Positions 46,072-55,415 of a DNA stretch of 64,000 nucleotides are shown one piece after another. Within the stretch, counting starts at the first letter, position 1, and the number at the start of each line of letters is the position of its first letter. The notes below the pieces were generated by a model. That model searched no databases and was not told the origin of the DNA. It saw nothing but the letters and a program-made list of their open reading frames with translations. The position numbers were made by a program, and so were the translations under genes. This DNA is from Streptomyces sp. TLI_146 (GTDB taxonomy: Bacteria; Actinomycetota; Actinomycetes; Streptomycetales; Streptomycetaceae): contig NZ_PJMX01000001.1 of assembly GCF_002846415.1 (NCBI RefSeq), positions 1,364,001-1,428,000 on the forward strand, read 5' to 3'.

Positions 46072-46977
46072 TCATGCCGGGCGGCCCAGCTCGGCGGAGA
46101 TCTTCGCCAGTCCGTCGAGCCGCTGCTCCAGGCTGGGGTGGGTGGACAGCAGCCGGGAGAGCGAGGCGCCGGCGCCGAGGGCGGGCACGAAGTAGAAGGC
46201 GTTGAACGCGCCGGCCGTGCGCAGGTCCTTGCTGGGGATGCGGGCGATGTCGCCGTCCAGCTTGGTCAGCGCCGAGGCGAGCGCGGAGGGGCGGCCGGTG
46301 AGCAGGGCGGCCGCGCGGTCGGCGGCCAGCTCCCGGTACCGGGACAGTGCCCGGATCAGCAGGAAGCTCAGCGCGTACACCGCCGCCGAGACCGCCATGA
46401 CGGCCAGCAGGATGGCGAAGGTGTTCTGGTCGCCGCGGCGGCGGCCGCCGAACATCTGGGAGTAGAAGGCGAAGCGGACGATGAGCCCGGCGATGACGCC
46501 CAGGAACGAGGCCACGGTGATCACCGCGACGTCGCGGTGGGCGACGTGCGAGAGCTCGTGCGCCAGCACCCCCTCCAACTCCTCCGGCTCCAGGCGCCTG
46601 AGCAGGCCTGTGGTGACGCAGACGACGGCGTGGTCGGCGTTGCGCCCGGTGGCGAAGGCGTTGGGAAGGTCGGTGTCGGCGAGGGCGACCCGGGGCACGG
46701 GCATGTCCGCCGTGGCGCACAACCGGTCGATGACGCCGTGCAGTTGGGGATGCTCCTCACGGGTGACGAGGCGGCCGCGCATGGCGTAGAGGGCGATGCG
46801 GTCGGAGAACCAGTACTGCCCGAACAGCAGGGCCGCGGCGATGACGACGACCAGCACCGTCGACTTCAGCAGGACGAGCAGCGCGGCCACGAACCCCACG
46901 TACAGCAGGCCGAGCAGAAAGAGGGTGACCAGCATGCGGGCGGTCAGCTGCCGGTCGGGCTGGAAACGGCCGATCAT
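46072..46977 (-). CDS. htpX: HtpX-type membrane zinc metalloprotease
   Basis: 301 residues from ATG 46977 (gggagac upstream). Two N-terminal TM helices (16-34, 39-57), the zinc motif HELSH at 140-144, a second TM pair (150-170 and about 190-215), and the third ligand Glu in YRELAADR. M48B family: degrades damaged membrane proteins. Pairs with pspAB as usual in actinomycetes. The C-terminal STHPSLEQRLDGL is conserved. Confidence 0.94.
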   Translation of the reverse strand: MIGRFQPDRQLTARMLVTLFLLGLLYVGFVAALLVLLKSTVLVVVIAAALLFGQYWFSDRIALYAMRGRLVTREEHPQLHGVIDRLCATADMPVPRVALADTDLPNAFATGRNADHAVVCVTTGLLRRLEPEELEGVLAHELSHVAHRDVAVITVASFLGVIAGLIVRFAFYSQMFGGRRRGDQNTFAILLAVMAVSAAVYALSFLLIRALSRYRELAADRAAALLTGRPSALASALTKLDGDIARIPSKDLRTAGAFNAFYFVPALGAGASLSRLLSTHPSLEQRLDGLAKISAELGRPA

Positions 46978-47040
46978 GATGTCTCCCCGGGGCCCGGGTC
47001 CTTGGACACTTACTCTCCACCATGCCACTTACGGCGGCCG

Positions 47041-47114
47041 TAAGAGCCTGTCTTTGAACCCCCGTCGTTCGCCCGGAGGGCGGGCGCAGACGGGGGTTCA
47101 AAGACAGGCTCTTA
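47041..47114. repeat. 74-bp element with perfect 26-bp inverted repeats
   Basis: 47041-47066 and 47089-47114 are exact reverse complements (outer taagagcctgtctttgaac). The 22-bp loop can form its own stem (cgcccg/gggcgg-like). It lies between divergent htpX and the FMN-oxidase gene, so it is not a simple terminator. It resembles a MITE or an IS-end remnant. A 26-bp half copy with one mismatch sits at 9775-9800. Confidence 0.85.
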
Positions 47115-47199
47115 GGGGCGCTGCGGCGAGGAGATGAGGGGTAGAGGTCGGTCGGGTATCAGCCGGGGATTCAGTCGTGATCGAGGAGAGGGCCGCTTG

Positions 47200-48366
47200 A
47201 TGAGCCAGCCATTCGGTTTCTACCAGAACGAGATCTTCTTCGAGGGGCTCGGCGGTGTCGTGCCGCGCTTCCCCTTCGCATACGAGGAGCTGGAGTCCCG
47301 CGCCGAGGCCGCGCTGGGGCCTTCGCTGTGGTCGTACGTGGCGGGCGGCGCGGGGGACGAGCGCACCCAGCGGGCCAACGCGTCGGCCTTCGAGCGCTGG
47401 GGGCTCTACCCGAGGATGTTCGTCGGGGCCGCGCGGCGCGACCTGTCCGTCGAGCTGTTCGGGATGACCTGGCCGTCGCCGCTGTTCATGGCGCCGATCG
47501 GGGTCATCGGGCTGTGCGCCCAGGACGGGCACGGCGATCTGGCGACGGCCAGGGCGGCCGCCCGCACCGGCGTCCCGATGGTCGCCTCGACGCTGACCGT
47601 CGACCCCCTGGAGGAGGTCGCCGCCGAGTTCGGCTCCACGCCGGGCTTCTTCCAGCTGTACACCCCCACCGACCGCGAGCTGGCCGAGAGCCTGGTGCGC
47701 CGGGCCGAGAAGGCGGGGTTCAAGGCCATCGTCGTCACTCTCGACACCTGGGTCACGGGGTGGCGCCCGCGCGATCTGAGCACCGCCAACTTCCCCCAGC
47801 TGCGGGGCCACTGCCTGGCCAACTACACCAGCGACCCGGTCTTCCGGGCCACCCTCGACCGAACCCCCGAGGAGGATCCGCGGGCCGCCGCCATGCGCTG
47901 GGCGCAGGTCTTCGGCAACCCCCTCACCTGGGACGACCTGCCCTGGCTGCGCTCGCTCACCCAGCTGCCGCTGATCGTGAAGGGCATCTGCCACCCCGAG
48001 GACGTCCGGCGCGCCAAGGACGGCGGCGTGGACGGGATCTACTGCTCCAACCACGGCGGCCGCCAGGCCAACGGCGGGCTGCCCGCCCTGGACGCGCTGC
48101 CCGGCGTGGTCGAGGCGGCCGACGGCCTGCCCGTGCTGTTCGACTCCGGCGTCCGCACCGGGACGGACATCGTGAAGGCCGTGGCCCTGGGCGCCACGGC
48201 CGTCGGCGTCGGCCGCCCCTACGCGTACGGACTCTCCATCGGCGGTACGGACGGTGTCGTCCACGTGCTGCGCTCGCTGCTCGCCGAGGCGGATCTGCTG
48301 ATGGCGGTGGACGGCTATCCGACGCTCGCCGACCTCACGCCCGAATCCCTTCGGCGCGTCCTCTGA
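47200..48366 (+). CDS. FMN-dependent alpha-hydroxy-acid oxidase/dehydrogenase (lactate 2-monooxygenase-like)
   Basis: 388 residues from ATG 47200 (gaggagaggg upstream). TIM-barrel FMN enzyme: [36 protein letters not shown] with the flavin Lys, catalytic His-Gly in [13 protein letters not shown], and [15 protein letters not shown] with [11 protein letters not shown]. The N-terminal region ([29 protein letters not shown]) and length resemble mycobacterial lactate 2-monooxygenase more than LldD. It oxidises L-lactate or a related 2-hydroxy acid. Followed by a clear terminator. Confidence 0.87.
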   Translation: MSQPFGFYQNEIFFEGLGGVVPRFPFAYEELESRAEAALGPSLWSYVAGGAGDERTQRANASAFERWGLYPRMFVGAARRDLSVELFGMTWPSPLFMAPIGVIGLCAQDGHGDLATARAAARTGVPMVASTLTVDPLEEVAAEFGSTPGFFQLYTPTDRELAESLVRRAEKAGFKAIVVTLDTWVTGWRPRDLSTANFPQLRGHCLANYTSDPVFRATLDRTPEEDPRAAAMRWAQVFGNPLTWDDLPWLRSLTQLPLIVKGICHPEDVRRAKDGGVDGIYCSNHGGRQANGGLPALDALPGVVEAADGLPVLFDSGVRTGTDIVKAVALGATAVGVGRPYAYGLSIGGTDGVVHVLRSLLAEADLLMAVDGYPTLADLTPESLRRVL

Positions 48367-48411
48367 CACCTGACGCCCGCCTGGCACCCGTCCCGCCCGC
48401 GCGGCCGTGCA

Positions 48412-48437
48412 CCGGCTCAGGGAAAGGCCTGAGCCGG
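48412..48437 (+). terminator. 10-bp hairpin after the FMN oxidase gene
   Basis: ccggctcagg (48412-48421) and cctgagccgg (48428-48437) pair perfectly around gaaagg, 45 bases after the stop codon. It also lies just past the end of the convergent SARP gene. Confidence 0.7.
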
Positions 48438-48458
48438 CTCGCCGTGACCCTCGGTTCG

Positions 48459-49274
48459 TCAGCGCGCCGACGCCGTCACGCCGACCGCTTCCAGCCTGGC
48501 CGGATCGGCCCGCAGGATGGCTTCCTGGGTCAGCCGCAGCGGCGGGCCCGGTTCGACGCCCAGCTCCTCCCGGATGACCTGGCGCGCGCTGCGGTAGACG
48601 CCCAGGGCGTCGCCCTGGCGGCCCACCCGGTACAGGGCGGCCATCAGCTGGCGGTAGAAGGGCTCCCGCAGCGGGTGCTGGACGACGAGTCCCTTGAGCT
48701 CCTCTATCACGGCGTGATGGCGGCCGAGCGCCAGGGCGGATTCAATATTCAGCTCGATGCAATTCAGCCGTTTTTCCTCCTCCACGGCGGCGAACGAGCT
48801 GATCTCCGAAGACCCCGACATGCCGTCCAGAACCGGCCCCCGCCACATGGCGAGGGCATTTCTCAGACACTCGGACGCGGCCAGGTAGTCGGCCGCCAGG
48901 TAACGGGCCCGACCGCTTTCATACAGCCTCTCGAAGTTCCGGACATCGAGTTGGTTCGGGCTGACGTCGAGAATGTAACCCGGGGAAACAGTGACGATCG
49001 GCGACGCCCGGCCGGGTGTGCCGAGCAGCTTGCGCAGCTGCGACACATACACCCGCAGGCTCGCCGCCGCACACCGCGGCGGATGCTGTTCCCAGAGCTC
49101 CGCCATGAGTTTGTCGCCCGGTACGGTCTCCCCTGCCCGGATCGTCAGCAGAGCGAGCAGCTTGGCGATCTTCGGTGGCGCGGGCGTCAGATCGACGTCG
49201 CCGCAGGTCACCCGGAGCCGCCCCAGTACCTCGTAGCGCAGCGGATGACTTGGTCGTGCACAGGACAGGGACAC
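48459..49274 (-). CDS. SARP-family pathway regulator
   Basis: 271 residues from GTG (VSLSCARPSHPLRYEVLGRLRV), chosen because aaggggg lies 8-9 bases upstream; an ATG 33 bases earlier has no ribosome site. N-terminal OmpR-like winged helix (PAPPKIAKLLALLTIRAGETVPGDKLMAELWEQHPP...LRVYVSQLRKLL), then the bacterial transcriptional activator domain with TPR-like helices (about 100-245). SARPs bind heptameric direct repeats near promoters and switch on antibiotic clusters. It is the first gene of the second cluster and probably its activator. No TTA codon was seen. Confidence 0.92.
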   Translation of the reverse strand: MSLSCARPSHPLRYEVLGRLRVTCGDVDLTPAPPKIAKLLALLTIRAGETVPGDKLMAELWEQHPPRCAAASLRVYVSQLRKLLGTPGRASPIVTVSPGYILDVSPNQLDVRNFERLYESGRARYLAADYLAASECLRNALAMWRGPVLDGMSGSSEISSFAAVEEEKRLNCIELNIESALALGRHHAVIEELKGLVVQHPLREPFYRQLMAALYRVGRQGDALGVYRSARQVIREELGVEPGPPLRLTQEAILRADPARLEAVGVTASAR

Positions 49275-49566
49275 GTGACGCAACCCCCTTGAATGCATGC
49301 CGGGCATTCAACTAGTTCGGATCTCCCCGTTCACCCCAGGCTCTCGCGCCCAAGGTGCACGCGATTGCCGATAAACATCGTAGTCGAGCAGTCGTTACGT
49401 AACCATTAAAAGGGCGCTAACACCCGGAGCGCAGCACCCAGGGGCCATTTCGGCCATCAAACAGCGGGAATTCGATTATTAATTCCGGGGGCGGTATACA
49501 CAGCGCCCGAGGCGGGCGGCCCGGGGACACCGGGGCCGCCCGCCTCGGGCGTGCCTGTGCGAACGG
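49275..49566. promoter_or_regulatory. SARP promoter region, AT-rich, with GTTACGTAAC palindrome
   Basis: This 292-bp gap is the most AT-rich part of the window (49370-49500). A perfect 10-bp palindrome gttacgtaac lies at 49394-49403, about 120 bp before the SARP start. It may be an operator for a higher regulator. The far end holds the terminator of the hydrolase gene. Confidence 0.5.
49504..49551 (-). terminator. 19-bp perfect hairpin terminator after the alpha/beta hydrolase gene
   Basis: cgcccgaggcgggcggccc (49504-49522) pairs with 49533-49551 around a 10-base loop, 16 bases past the hydrolase stop on the minus strand. One of the strongest stems in the window. Confidence 0.8.
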
Positions 49567-50799
49567 TCAGACGGACGGCGCCGGTTGGGACTCCGGGGCC
49601 CCGGCCGGCGAGGTCTCGGCGAGCCAGGAGAAGACCCGGTCGTGGAAGAGGGTCATGGAGCCGGAGTGGCAGTGGGCTCCCCCGCCCTCGTCGGCGGTGA
49701 AGACGTGCAGGGTCTTGGGTCCGTTGAGGCCCGTGTACACCTTCTTCGCGTGTTCCAGACCGGCGAAGAACATGTCCTCCTCGGCGTCGAGCACCAGGAC
49801 CGGACAGCGCACCTGCCCGACCACGTCCGCGAGGCCGAACGCGGGCATCCGGCGCAGCAGTTCGGAGGGGCTCTGGGCCCCGAACGTCCACATCGCCTGC
49901 CGCAGCAGCCAGCGCGTGAAGGTCTGCTGGACCGCGATCCCGTACATCACCGGGTTGGCGAAGTCGTCGCAGCCCTGCTCCACCCACTCGTGGACGAACG
50001 GCGGCAGCCACACCACGTCCCCGAGCTGCCAGACCGCGTCATGGGCGACGCACCCGGCGAGCCGGTGCTCGAACGCGGCGGCCCGGACGGCGAGCAGCCC
50101 CCCGAGGCTGGTCCCCACCAGGGTGACGCGCTCGGGGTCCACCCCCGGCTGGGCCAGGGCGAAGTCGACCACGGGCGTGACCACCTCCTCCCAGTCCGGC
50201 CGGAAGGTGAGCCCCTGCTCGCGCAGGACCGAGCCCTGCCCGGGCCCCTCGAAGCAGAGGACGTGGTAACCGCGCGCCTGGGCGGCGGCCGCGATGAAGA
50301 AGTAGCCCTCTTCGAGCGTGGAGTCGATGCCGCCGTGGTGGATCAGGGTCGGGCGCGGCCCGGCGGAGTCGTCGGCGCGGTAGAAGTAGCCGGGCAGCGA
50401 GCCGTCCCCGTACGGGATGCGGACGAACTCCGGCGGGCGCTCCATGAGCCCGGCCGCCTCGGCGAAGGTCTCCTTGGAGAGCCGCATCAGCCGCGCCGCC
50501 TCGGGGTCGTGCAGCGGGTCGTCGCGCAGGAAGAACTCGGCGGTGCGGTAGTACGTGTGGGCCCGCAGCAGTGCCGCGCGGGCGTCGAGGGTGCGGTGCT
50601 GGGCGAGCGCGGCGGTGGCGAGGCCGTGGACGCGCTCGGCCAGCGCGGTCCACTCGCGCCGCCAGGCGTCCGTGTCGCCGCCGGGGATGCGCGAGGCGAC
50701 GGCGATGACCTCGCCGAGCTGGGCTCCGCCGAAGTCGGCGTAGCCGGCCGCCCGTAGGGCCTGGTAGTCGAAGGCGGGGTCGTCGAAGAGGAACTTCAT
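49567..50799 (-). CDS. FrsA/pseudooxynicotine-hydrolase-like alpha/beta hydrolase
   Basis: 410 residues. A helical N-terminal cap (1-150) precedes an alpha/beta-hydrolase core with HHGGIDSTLEEGYF (oxyanion region), nucleophile elbow GTSLGG (about 240), acid in LDAEEDMFF and His in GGGAHCHSGS. Long-cap FrsA-like enzymes include C-C hydrolases and polyketide-acting hydrolases. In complex tetronate pathways an alpha/beta hydrolase eliminates acetate to make the exocyclic methylene. The acyltransferase partner of that step is not seen here, so that role is only possible. The tetR gene starts 126 bp upstream and reads the same way. Confidence 0.85.
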   Translation of the reverse strand: MKFLFDDPAFDYQALRAAGYADFGGAQLGEVIAVASRIPGGDTDAWRREWTALAERVHGLATAALAQHRTLDARAALLRAHTYYRTAEFFLRDDPLHDPEAARLMRLSKETFAEAAGLMERPPEFVRIPYGDGSLPGYFYRADDSAGPRPTLIHHGGIDSTLEEGYFFIAAAAQARGYHVLCFEGPGQGSVLREQGLTFRPDWEEVVTPVVDFALAQPGVDPERVTLVGTSLGGLLAVRAAAFEHRLAGCVAHDAVWQLGDVVWLPPFVHEWVEQGCDDFANPVMYGIAVQQTFTRWLLRQAMWTFGAQSPSELLRRMPAFGLADVVGQVRCPVLVLDAEEDMFFAGLEHAKKVYTGLNGPKTLHVFTADEGGGAHCHSGSMTLFHDRVFSWLAETSPAGAPESQPAPSV

Positions 50800-50924
50800 G
50801 GTTGCGGCTCCTGCGTGGGGAGGCGGTTCGGTACCCGTCCGCTCAGCGGACGGGCGGATGGCGCTGCGGCCGACCAGTGCGTGCGCCCGGGCACCCGGTT
50901 CCCGGTCCGGTGGGCGCGGCCCGG

Positions 50925-51623
50925 CTACCGGGGTCCGGGGTTGCTCCGGGTGCCGTCGAGGAAGGTGTCCACGATCGCCTCGGCGAACGCGGCGGACTCC
51001 ACCGGCCGCTGGCGCAGGATCAGCCGCGCGAGCATCGGGCCGGTCAGCAGTTCGATGGCCTGGTCGACGTCGAGGCCGGGGCGCAGCTCTCCGCTGTCCA
51101 GCCCGTCGCGCAGCACCTGCCGCATGGCGTCCCTCCGTGCGGCGACCGCGGTGCCCTCATACGCCTCGACCAGCTGCGGCCGGTGCACCGCCTCGCCGAG
51201 GAGGCCGGCCAGCAGGCGGTGCAGATTGGTGTCCTGGCCGCGGTGGCGGATCTGGTCGACCAGGTCCACCAGACGCTCCCGCAGGGGCAGTCCGTCCGAG
51301 GGGGTGACGGGAACGTCGAGGCTGCTCAGGGCCGCGAGCACCAGCTCTTCCTTGTTGCGCCAGCGGCGGTAGATGGTGGCGCGGGCGACCCCGGCCCGCT
51401 GGGCCACCAGGTCCATCGACAGCGCGCTGAAGCTGCACCCCTCGCCCAGCAGGCCGAGGGTGCTCTCCAGGATCGCCCGGTCGGCCGCGGGGTCGCGCTG
51501 GCGCCCGCCGCGGGCGGGGCGCCGCGCGGGCGGCGCGGGGGCGTGCCCGTCCCCGGTCGCGGGGACGGGCCGGAGGCCGGCGGGCGCGGCGCCCTCGGCC
51601 TCCGGTGGAACGGGTGGTGGCAT
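50925..51623 (-). CDS. TetR-family regulator
   Basis: 232 residues from ATG. A disordered Pro/Ala/Arg-rich N-terminus of about 45 residues precedes the HTH (ILESTLGLLGEGCSFSALSMDLVAQRAGVARATIYRRWRNKEELV). The C-terminal domain is TetR_C-like (LLAGLLGEAVHRPQLVEAYEG). It lies 2 bp after the exporter gene and is co-transcribed, so it probably represses the exporter and perhaps the divergent FAAL operon. Confidence 0.9.
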   Translation of the reverse strand: MPPPVPPEAEGAAPAGLRPVPATGDGHAPAPPARRPARGGRQRDPAADRAILESTLGLLGEGCSFSALSMDLVAQRAGVARATIYRRWRNKEELVLAALSSLDVPVTPSDGLPLRERLVDLVDQIRHRGQDTNLHRLLAGLLGEAVHRPQLVEAYEGTAVAARRDAMRQVLRDGLDSGELRPGLDVDQAIELLTGPMLARLILRQRPVESAAFAEAIVDTFLDGTRSNPGPR

Positions 51624-51625
51624 GT

Positions 51626-53221
51626 TCAGACCTCCGAGGAGTGGTGGACCCGGGTGGGCTCGTCCGCCCCGGCGTGCTCGTCCGGGGTACGGGCGGGCAG
51701 CAGGAGCAGGCTGACCAGGGCGCCGAGGAAGGTGACCCCGGCGGCGACCAGTGCGGTGACGTGCATCGCGGAGACGAACGAGTCGACGGCGTGGCCCGCG
51801 AGGGAGGCGCCGCGCGGGCCGAGCGCGTCGGCCGCGGCGAGGCTGCTCTGCACGGACTCCCCTGCCTTGTCGCGCAGTTGGTGCGGCACGGCTCCCAGGT
51901 GGTCCGACATCCGCGAGCGGTACGCGGTGGAGAGCACCGAGCCGAGGACGGCGACGCCGAGCGCCCCGCCCACCTGGCGGAAGGTGGTGTTGACGGCCGA
52001 TCCGGTGCCCGCGCGCTGCCGGGGCAGGGCCGACATGACGGCGGCCGTGGCGGGCGGCATCACACAGGCGATGCCCACGCCCAGGACGAAGAAGACGGAT
52101 TCGAGCAGCCACAGCGAGGTGTGCTCGTCGACGGTGGCCACGGTGACGAACGCCAGCGTGGTCAGCAGCATCCCGGCGGTGCACACCGGGCGCACCCCGA
52201 CGCGCTTGGCCGCGAGCGTGGCGGGCGGCGAGAACGCCAACTGGGCCACGGCCAGCGGCAGCAGGCAGTACCCGGCCTGCAGGGGCGTCCAGCCGCGCAC
52301 GCTCTGCAGATAGAAGACCAGGAAGAAGGTGGCGCCCAGCAGCGCGAAGAACACCAGGCCGATCACGGTCACGGCGGCCGAGAAGCGCGGGACGCGGAAC
52401 AGCGCGATGTCGAGGGCCGGGCGCTCGGCCCGCCGCTCCCAGCCGACGAAGACCGCCAGCACGACGAGCCCGCCGAGCATCGTCCCCCACACCCGCCCCG
52501 CCGCCCAGTCGTCCGACTCGCCGCCCTGGATCACCCCGTACACGAGCAGGGTCAGACCCGCCACGGACAGGGCCACGCCCAGCGGGTCGAAGCCGCCGCG
52601 CCCGGGGTCCCTGGACTCCGGCACGACGACCAGCGCGGCGACGGTGCCGACCACGACGATCGGGATGTTGATGAGGAAGACCGAGCCCCACCAGAAGTGC
52701 TCCAGGAGCGCGCCGCCGGTGATGGGTCCGACGGCGACCGCCAGACCGGCCGCGCCCGCCCAGATGCCCACGGCCTTGGCGTGTTCGGCGGGCGGGAAGA
52801 CGTTCATGATGATCGCCAGCGTCGCGGGCATCACCAGGGCGCCGCCGACGCCGAGTCCGGCGCGGGCGGCGATGAGTTCGCCCGCGCTGCCCGCGTACGC
52901 GGACCACAGCGAGCAGCCGCCGAAGACGACGAGCCCGGTCACCAGCGTGCGTTTGCGCCCCCAGCGGTCGGCCAGCACTCCGGTGCTGAACAGGAGGGCC
53001 GCGAAGACGAGCGTGTACGAGTCCACCGACCACTGGAGTGCGCCGGAGGAGGCGCCCAGGCCCTGGGGTGCGGGCTCGGCGAGCGTCTTGAGCGCGACGT
53101 TGAGGATCGATGTGTCGAGGACCACGAGCAGGAGGGTGACGACGAGTACGCCCAGTACCCACCAGCGGTGGGCGGCGGCCTGGTCCTGCTCGGCCTTGCG
53201 GGGTTCGAGCTGAGTGGTCAC
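51626..53221 (-). CDS. MFS exporter, EmrB/QacA (DHA2) family
   Basis: 531 residues from GTG after gaggagcgg. About 14 membrane helices. Typical antiporter motifs: TSILNVALKTL (TM1, motif D1-like), GVLADRWGRKRTLVTGL (motif A), GAAGLAVAVGPITGGALLEHFWW (motif C). It likely exports the product of the second cluster and provides self-resistance. Divergent from the FAAL gene across a 355-bp regulatory region. Confidence 0.93.
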   Translation of the reverse strand: MTTQLEPRKAEQDQAAAHRWWVLGVLVVTLLLVVLDTSILNVALKTLAEPAPQGLGASSGALQWSVDSYTLVFAALLFSTGVLADRWGRKRTLVTGLVVFGGCSLWSAYAGSAGELIAARAGLGVGGALVMPATLAIIMNVFPPAEHAKAVGIWAGAAGLAVAVGPITGGALLEHFWWGSVFLINIPIVVVGTVAALVVVPESRDPGRGGFDPLGVALSVAGLTLLVYGVIQGGESDDWAAGRVWGTMLGGLVVLAVFVGWERRAERPALDIALFRVPRFSAAVTVIGLVFFALLGATFFLVFYLQSVRGWTPLQAGYCLLPLAVAQLAFSPPATLAAKRVGVRPVCTAGMLLTTLAFVTVATVDEHTSLWLLESVFFVLGVGIACVMPPATAAVMSALPRQRAGTGSAVNTTFRQVGGALGVAVLGSVLSTAYRSRMSDHLGAVPHQLRDKAGESVQSSLAAADALGPRGASLAGHAVDSFVSAMHVTALVAAGVTFLGALVSLLLLPARTPDEHAGADEPTRVHHSSEV

Positions 53222-53576
53222 GGGATGCCGCTCCTCGGAAGGAAGAGGGTGTTGCGTGAACTGCCGTCCATGGCTGTGCGGTTGACGACGCTAGACCCGG
53301 CCGCCAATCGAGTCAATGGCGTATCGAAACAGTGCTGACTCATATCTGGGCGACGGGAGAGTGAGGAGAGCTTGCGGCACTGGGTGCCAACTCCTCCTCC
53401 CTCCGCGTGTGAACACCCCTCACACTCCCCCTCCCCCACGCACCCTGCGGGAACCTCCGAAGCTGCGACGTGCACCTCAAGGCTGCCTTTACACGTCCTT
53501 TTCGCTTCCCACCAACGATGGTTCGACGGATGGCACTTGGTGCCGCGCCAGCACGGACAGACCGACAGGGGAAGAG
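53222..53576. promoter_or_regulatory. Divergent promoter region of exporter and FAAL operon
   Basis: 355 bp with no gene. The part at 53290-53345 (caatcgagtcaatggcg..., tatcgaaacagtgctgac) is AT-richer and near the exporter start. A weak gcca/tggc dyad lies at 53302-53316. Further right come C-rich tracts and tttacacgtccttttcg near 53490. Binding sites for TetR and SARP are expected here, but I cannot assign them. The FAAL ribosome site is aggggaagag. Confidence 0.45.
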
Positions 53577-55373
53577 ATGCACCAGACGTTGACCGAGGCC
53601 GTACGCGCCGGAGCCGAGCAGCACCCCGAGCGGCCCGCGTTCGTGTACCTGCACGAGGACGGCCGGACCATGCGGCCCGAGGAGCTCACCTACGCCGAAC
53701 TGGACCGCCGCGCCCGGCTGATCGCCACCCGGCTGCGCCAGGAGTCGCTGGGCGACCCGACCCGCCCGGTACTGCTGCTCTATCCGCCCACGCTCGACTT
53801 CGTCACCGCGTTCCTCGGCTGCTTCTACGCCGGGCGCACGGCCATCCCGGCGCCGCTGCCGGACGAGCCGGGCGAGCGCCTGGCCCGGGTCAGCGGCATC
53901 CTGCGGGACGCCTCGGTGGGCGCGGTCCTGACGCTGCCCGAGCACCGCCAGGGGCTCGCCGCCTGGCTGGCCGCCTCCGGGGAGCAGGACGTGGTGTGCC
54001 TCGCGCCCGAGGACGACGGCGAGGACCCCTCGCTGTGGTTCCCGCCGCAGGTACGCGCAGACGACATCGCCTTCCTCCAGTACAGCTCGGGCTCCACCAG
54101 CCAGCCCAAGGGCGTCATGGTCACGCACGCCAACCTGGCCGCCAACCAGGAGGCCATCCACCACGCCATGCTCACCACGCCGGGCGTCGTCACCGGCAGC
54201 TGGCTGCCGCTCTACCACGACATGGGCCTCATCGGGATGACGCTGCACCCGCTGTGGATGGGCGGCACCAGCGTCCAGATGTCGCCGATCTCCTTCATCA
54301 AGCAGCCGCACCGCTGGCTGCGGATGATCCACGACTACCGCGTCGAGGGCACCGCCTCGCCCGACTTCGGGTACGAGCTGTGCGCCCGCCGCACCACCGA
54401 CGAGCAGGCCGAGGGGCTCGACCTGTCCAGTCTGCGGGTGGCGCTCAACGGCGCCGAGCCGGTGCGCGCCGCCACCATCCGCACCTTCACCGCGCGCTTC
54501 GCCGCCCAGGGGCTGCGCCCCGAGGCGCTGTTCCCCTGCTACGGGCTGGCCGAGAACACCCTGCTGGCCTCCGCCGGGGACACCACCGCCCCGCACGTCG
54601 AACTCAGCGTGGACGCGCATCTGCTGGAGCAGCACGAGCTGCGGCCCGCCCGCCCCGACCGCACCTCCAGGACGCTGGTGGGCTGCGGCGCGCCGGCCGG
54701 GAGCGAGGTGCTGGTGGTCGACCCCATGACGCGCCAGGCGCTGGCGGACGGCCAGGTCGGCGAGATCTGGCTGCGCGGCCCGTCCGTGGCGCGCGGCTAC
54801 TGGAACCGCCCCGAGGCCACCGAGGAGATCTTCCGCGCCGAGACCGCCGACGGCCGCTCCGGCTATCTGCGCACCGGCGACCTCGGCGGCCTTGTCGGCG
54901 GGGAGCTGTTCGTCACCGGCCGCATCAAGGAGATGCTCATCCACCACGGCCGCAACCTCTACCCGCAGGACATCGAGCAGGCCGTGCAGGACTCGGGGCC
55001 CGCCCTGCGGCGCGGCGGCGGGGCGGTGTTCACCGTCGGCGACGAGGAGGGAGAGCGCTCGCACGTCGTGGTGGTGCAGGAGGTCCGCCCCGACCCACAG
55101 GGCGAGCACGACCTGCCCGCCCTCGCGGCCTCCGTCCAGACGGTCCTCAGCCGCCGGTTCCAGCTCCCCGCCGCCAGTGTGGTCCTGGTGCGCCCCGGCG
55201 CGGTCCGCAAGACCACCAGCGGCAAGACCCAGCGCACCCTGATGCGCCGGCTGTTCCTCGACGGCGCCCTGTCCGTACTCCACCAGCGCCTGGAACGGCC
55301 GGTCGCGGAGCTCGTCGCCCGCCCGGCCGAGACCCCCGAGCACTCCGCTCCGCTGGCCGCCCCCGGCCGCTGA
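53577..55373 (+). CDS. Fatty-acyl-AMP ligase (FAAL)
   Basis: 598 residues from ATG 53577. FAAL hallmarks: QYSSGSTSQPKGVMVTH (about 165-180), SWLPLYHDMGLIG, CYGLAENTLLAS, VGCGAP, YLRTGDLG and RIKEMLIHHGRNLYPQDIE. The final segment VRKTTSGKTQRTLMRR contains the catalytic Lys. FAALs activate a fatty acid as the adenylate and pass it to a carrier protein rather than to CoA. The next gene is a free-standing ACP 42 bp downstream, its expected acceptor. It feeds a ready-made fatty acid into the single PKS module. Confidence 0.94.
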   Translation: MHQTLTEAVRAGAEQHPERPAFVYLHEDGRTMRPEELTYAELDRRARLIATRLRQESLGDPTRPVLLLYPPTLDFVTAFLGCFYAGRTAIPAPLPDEPGERLARVSGILRDASVGAVLTLPEHRQGLAAWLAASGEQDVVCLAPEDDGEDPSLWFPPQVRADDIAFLQYSSGSTSQPKGVMVTHANLAANQEAIHHAMLTTPGVVTGSWLPLYHDMGLIGMTLHPLWMGGTSVQMSPISFIKQPHRWLRMIHDYRVEGTASPDFGYELCARRTTDEQAEGLDLSSLRVALNGAEPVRAATIRTFTARFAAQGLRPEALFPCYGLAENTLLASAGDTTAPHVELSVDAHLLEQHELRPARPDRTSRTLVGCGAPAGSEVLVVDPMTRQALADGQVGEIWLRGPSVARGYWNRPEATEEIFRAETADGRSGYLRTGDLGGLVGGELFVTGRIKEMLIHHGRNLYPQDIEQAVQDSGPALRRGGGAVFTVGDEEGERSHVVVVQEVRPDPQGEHDLPALAASVQTVLSRRFQLPAASVVLVRPGAVRKTTSGKTQRTLMRRLFLDGALSVLHQRLERPVAELVARPAETPEHSAPLAAPGR

Positions 55374-55415
55374 GCCCGCCCGGCCCACCGAGCGCCCCCA
55401 AGGAAGAGGTACCTC

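Noticed and set aside
48459..49274. TTA codon in the SARP gene
   Set aside because: The tta strings on the coding strand are out of frame (within GGT-TAC or CGT-TAC codons).
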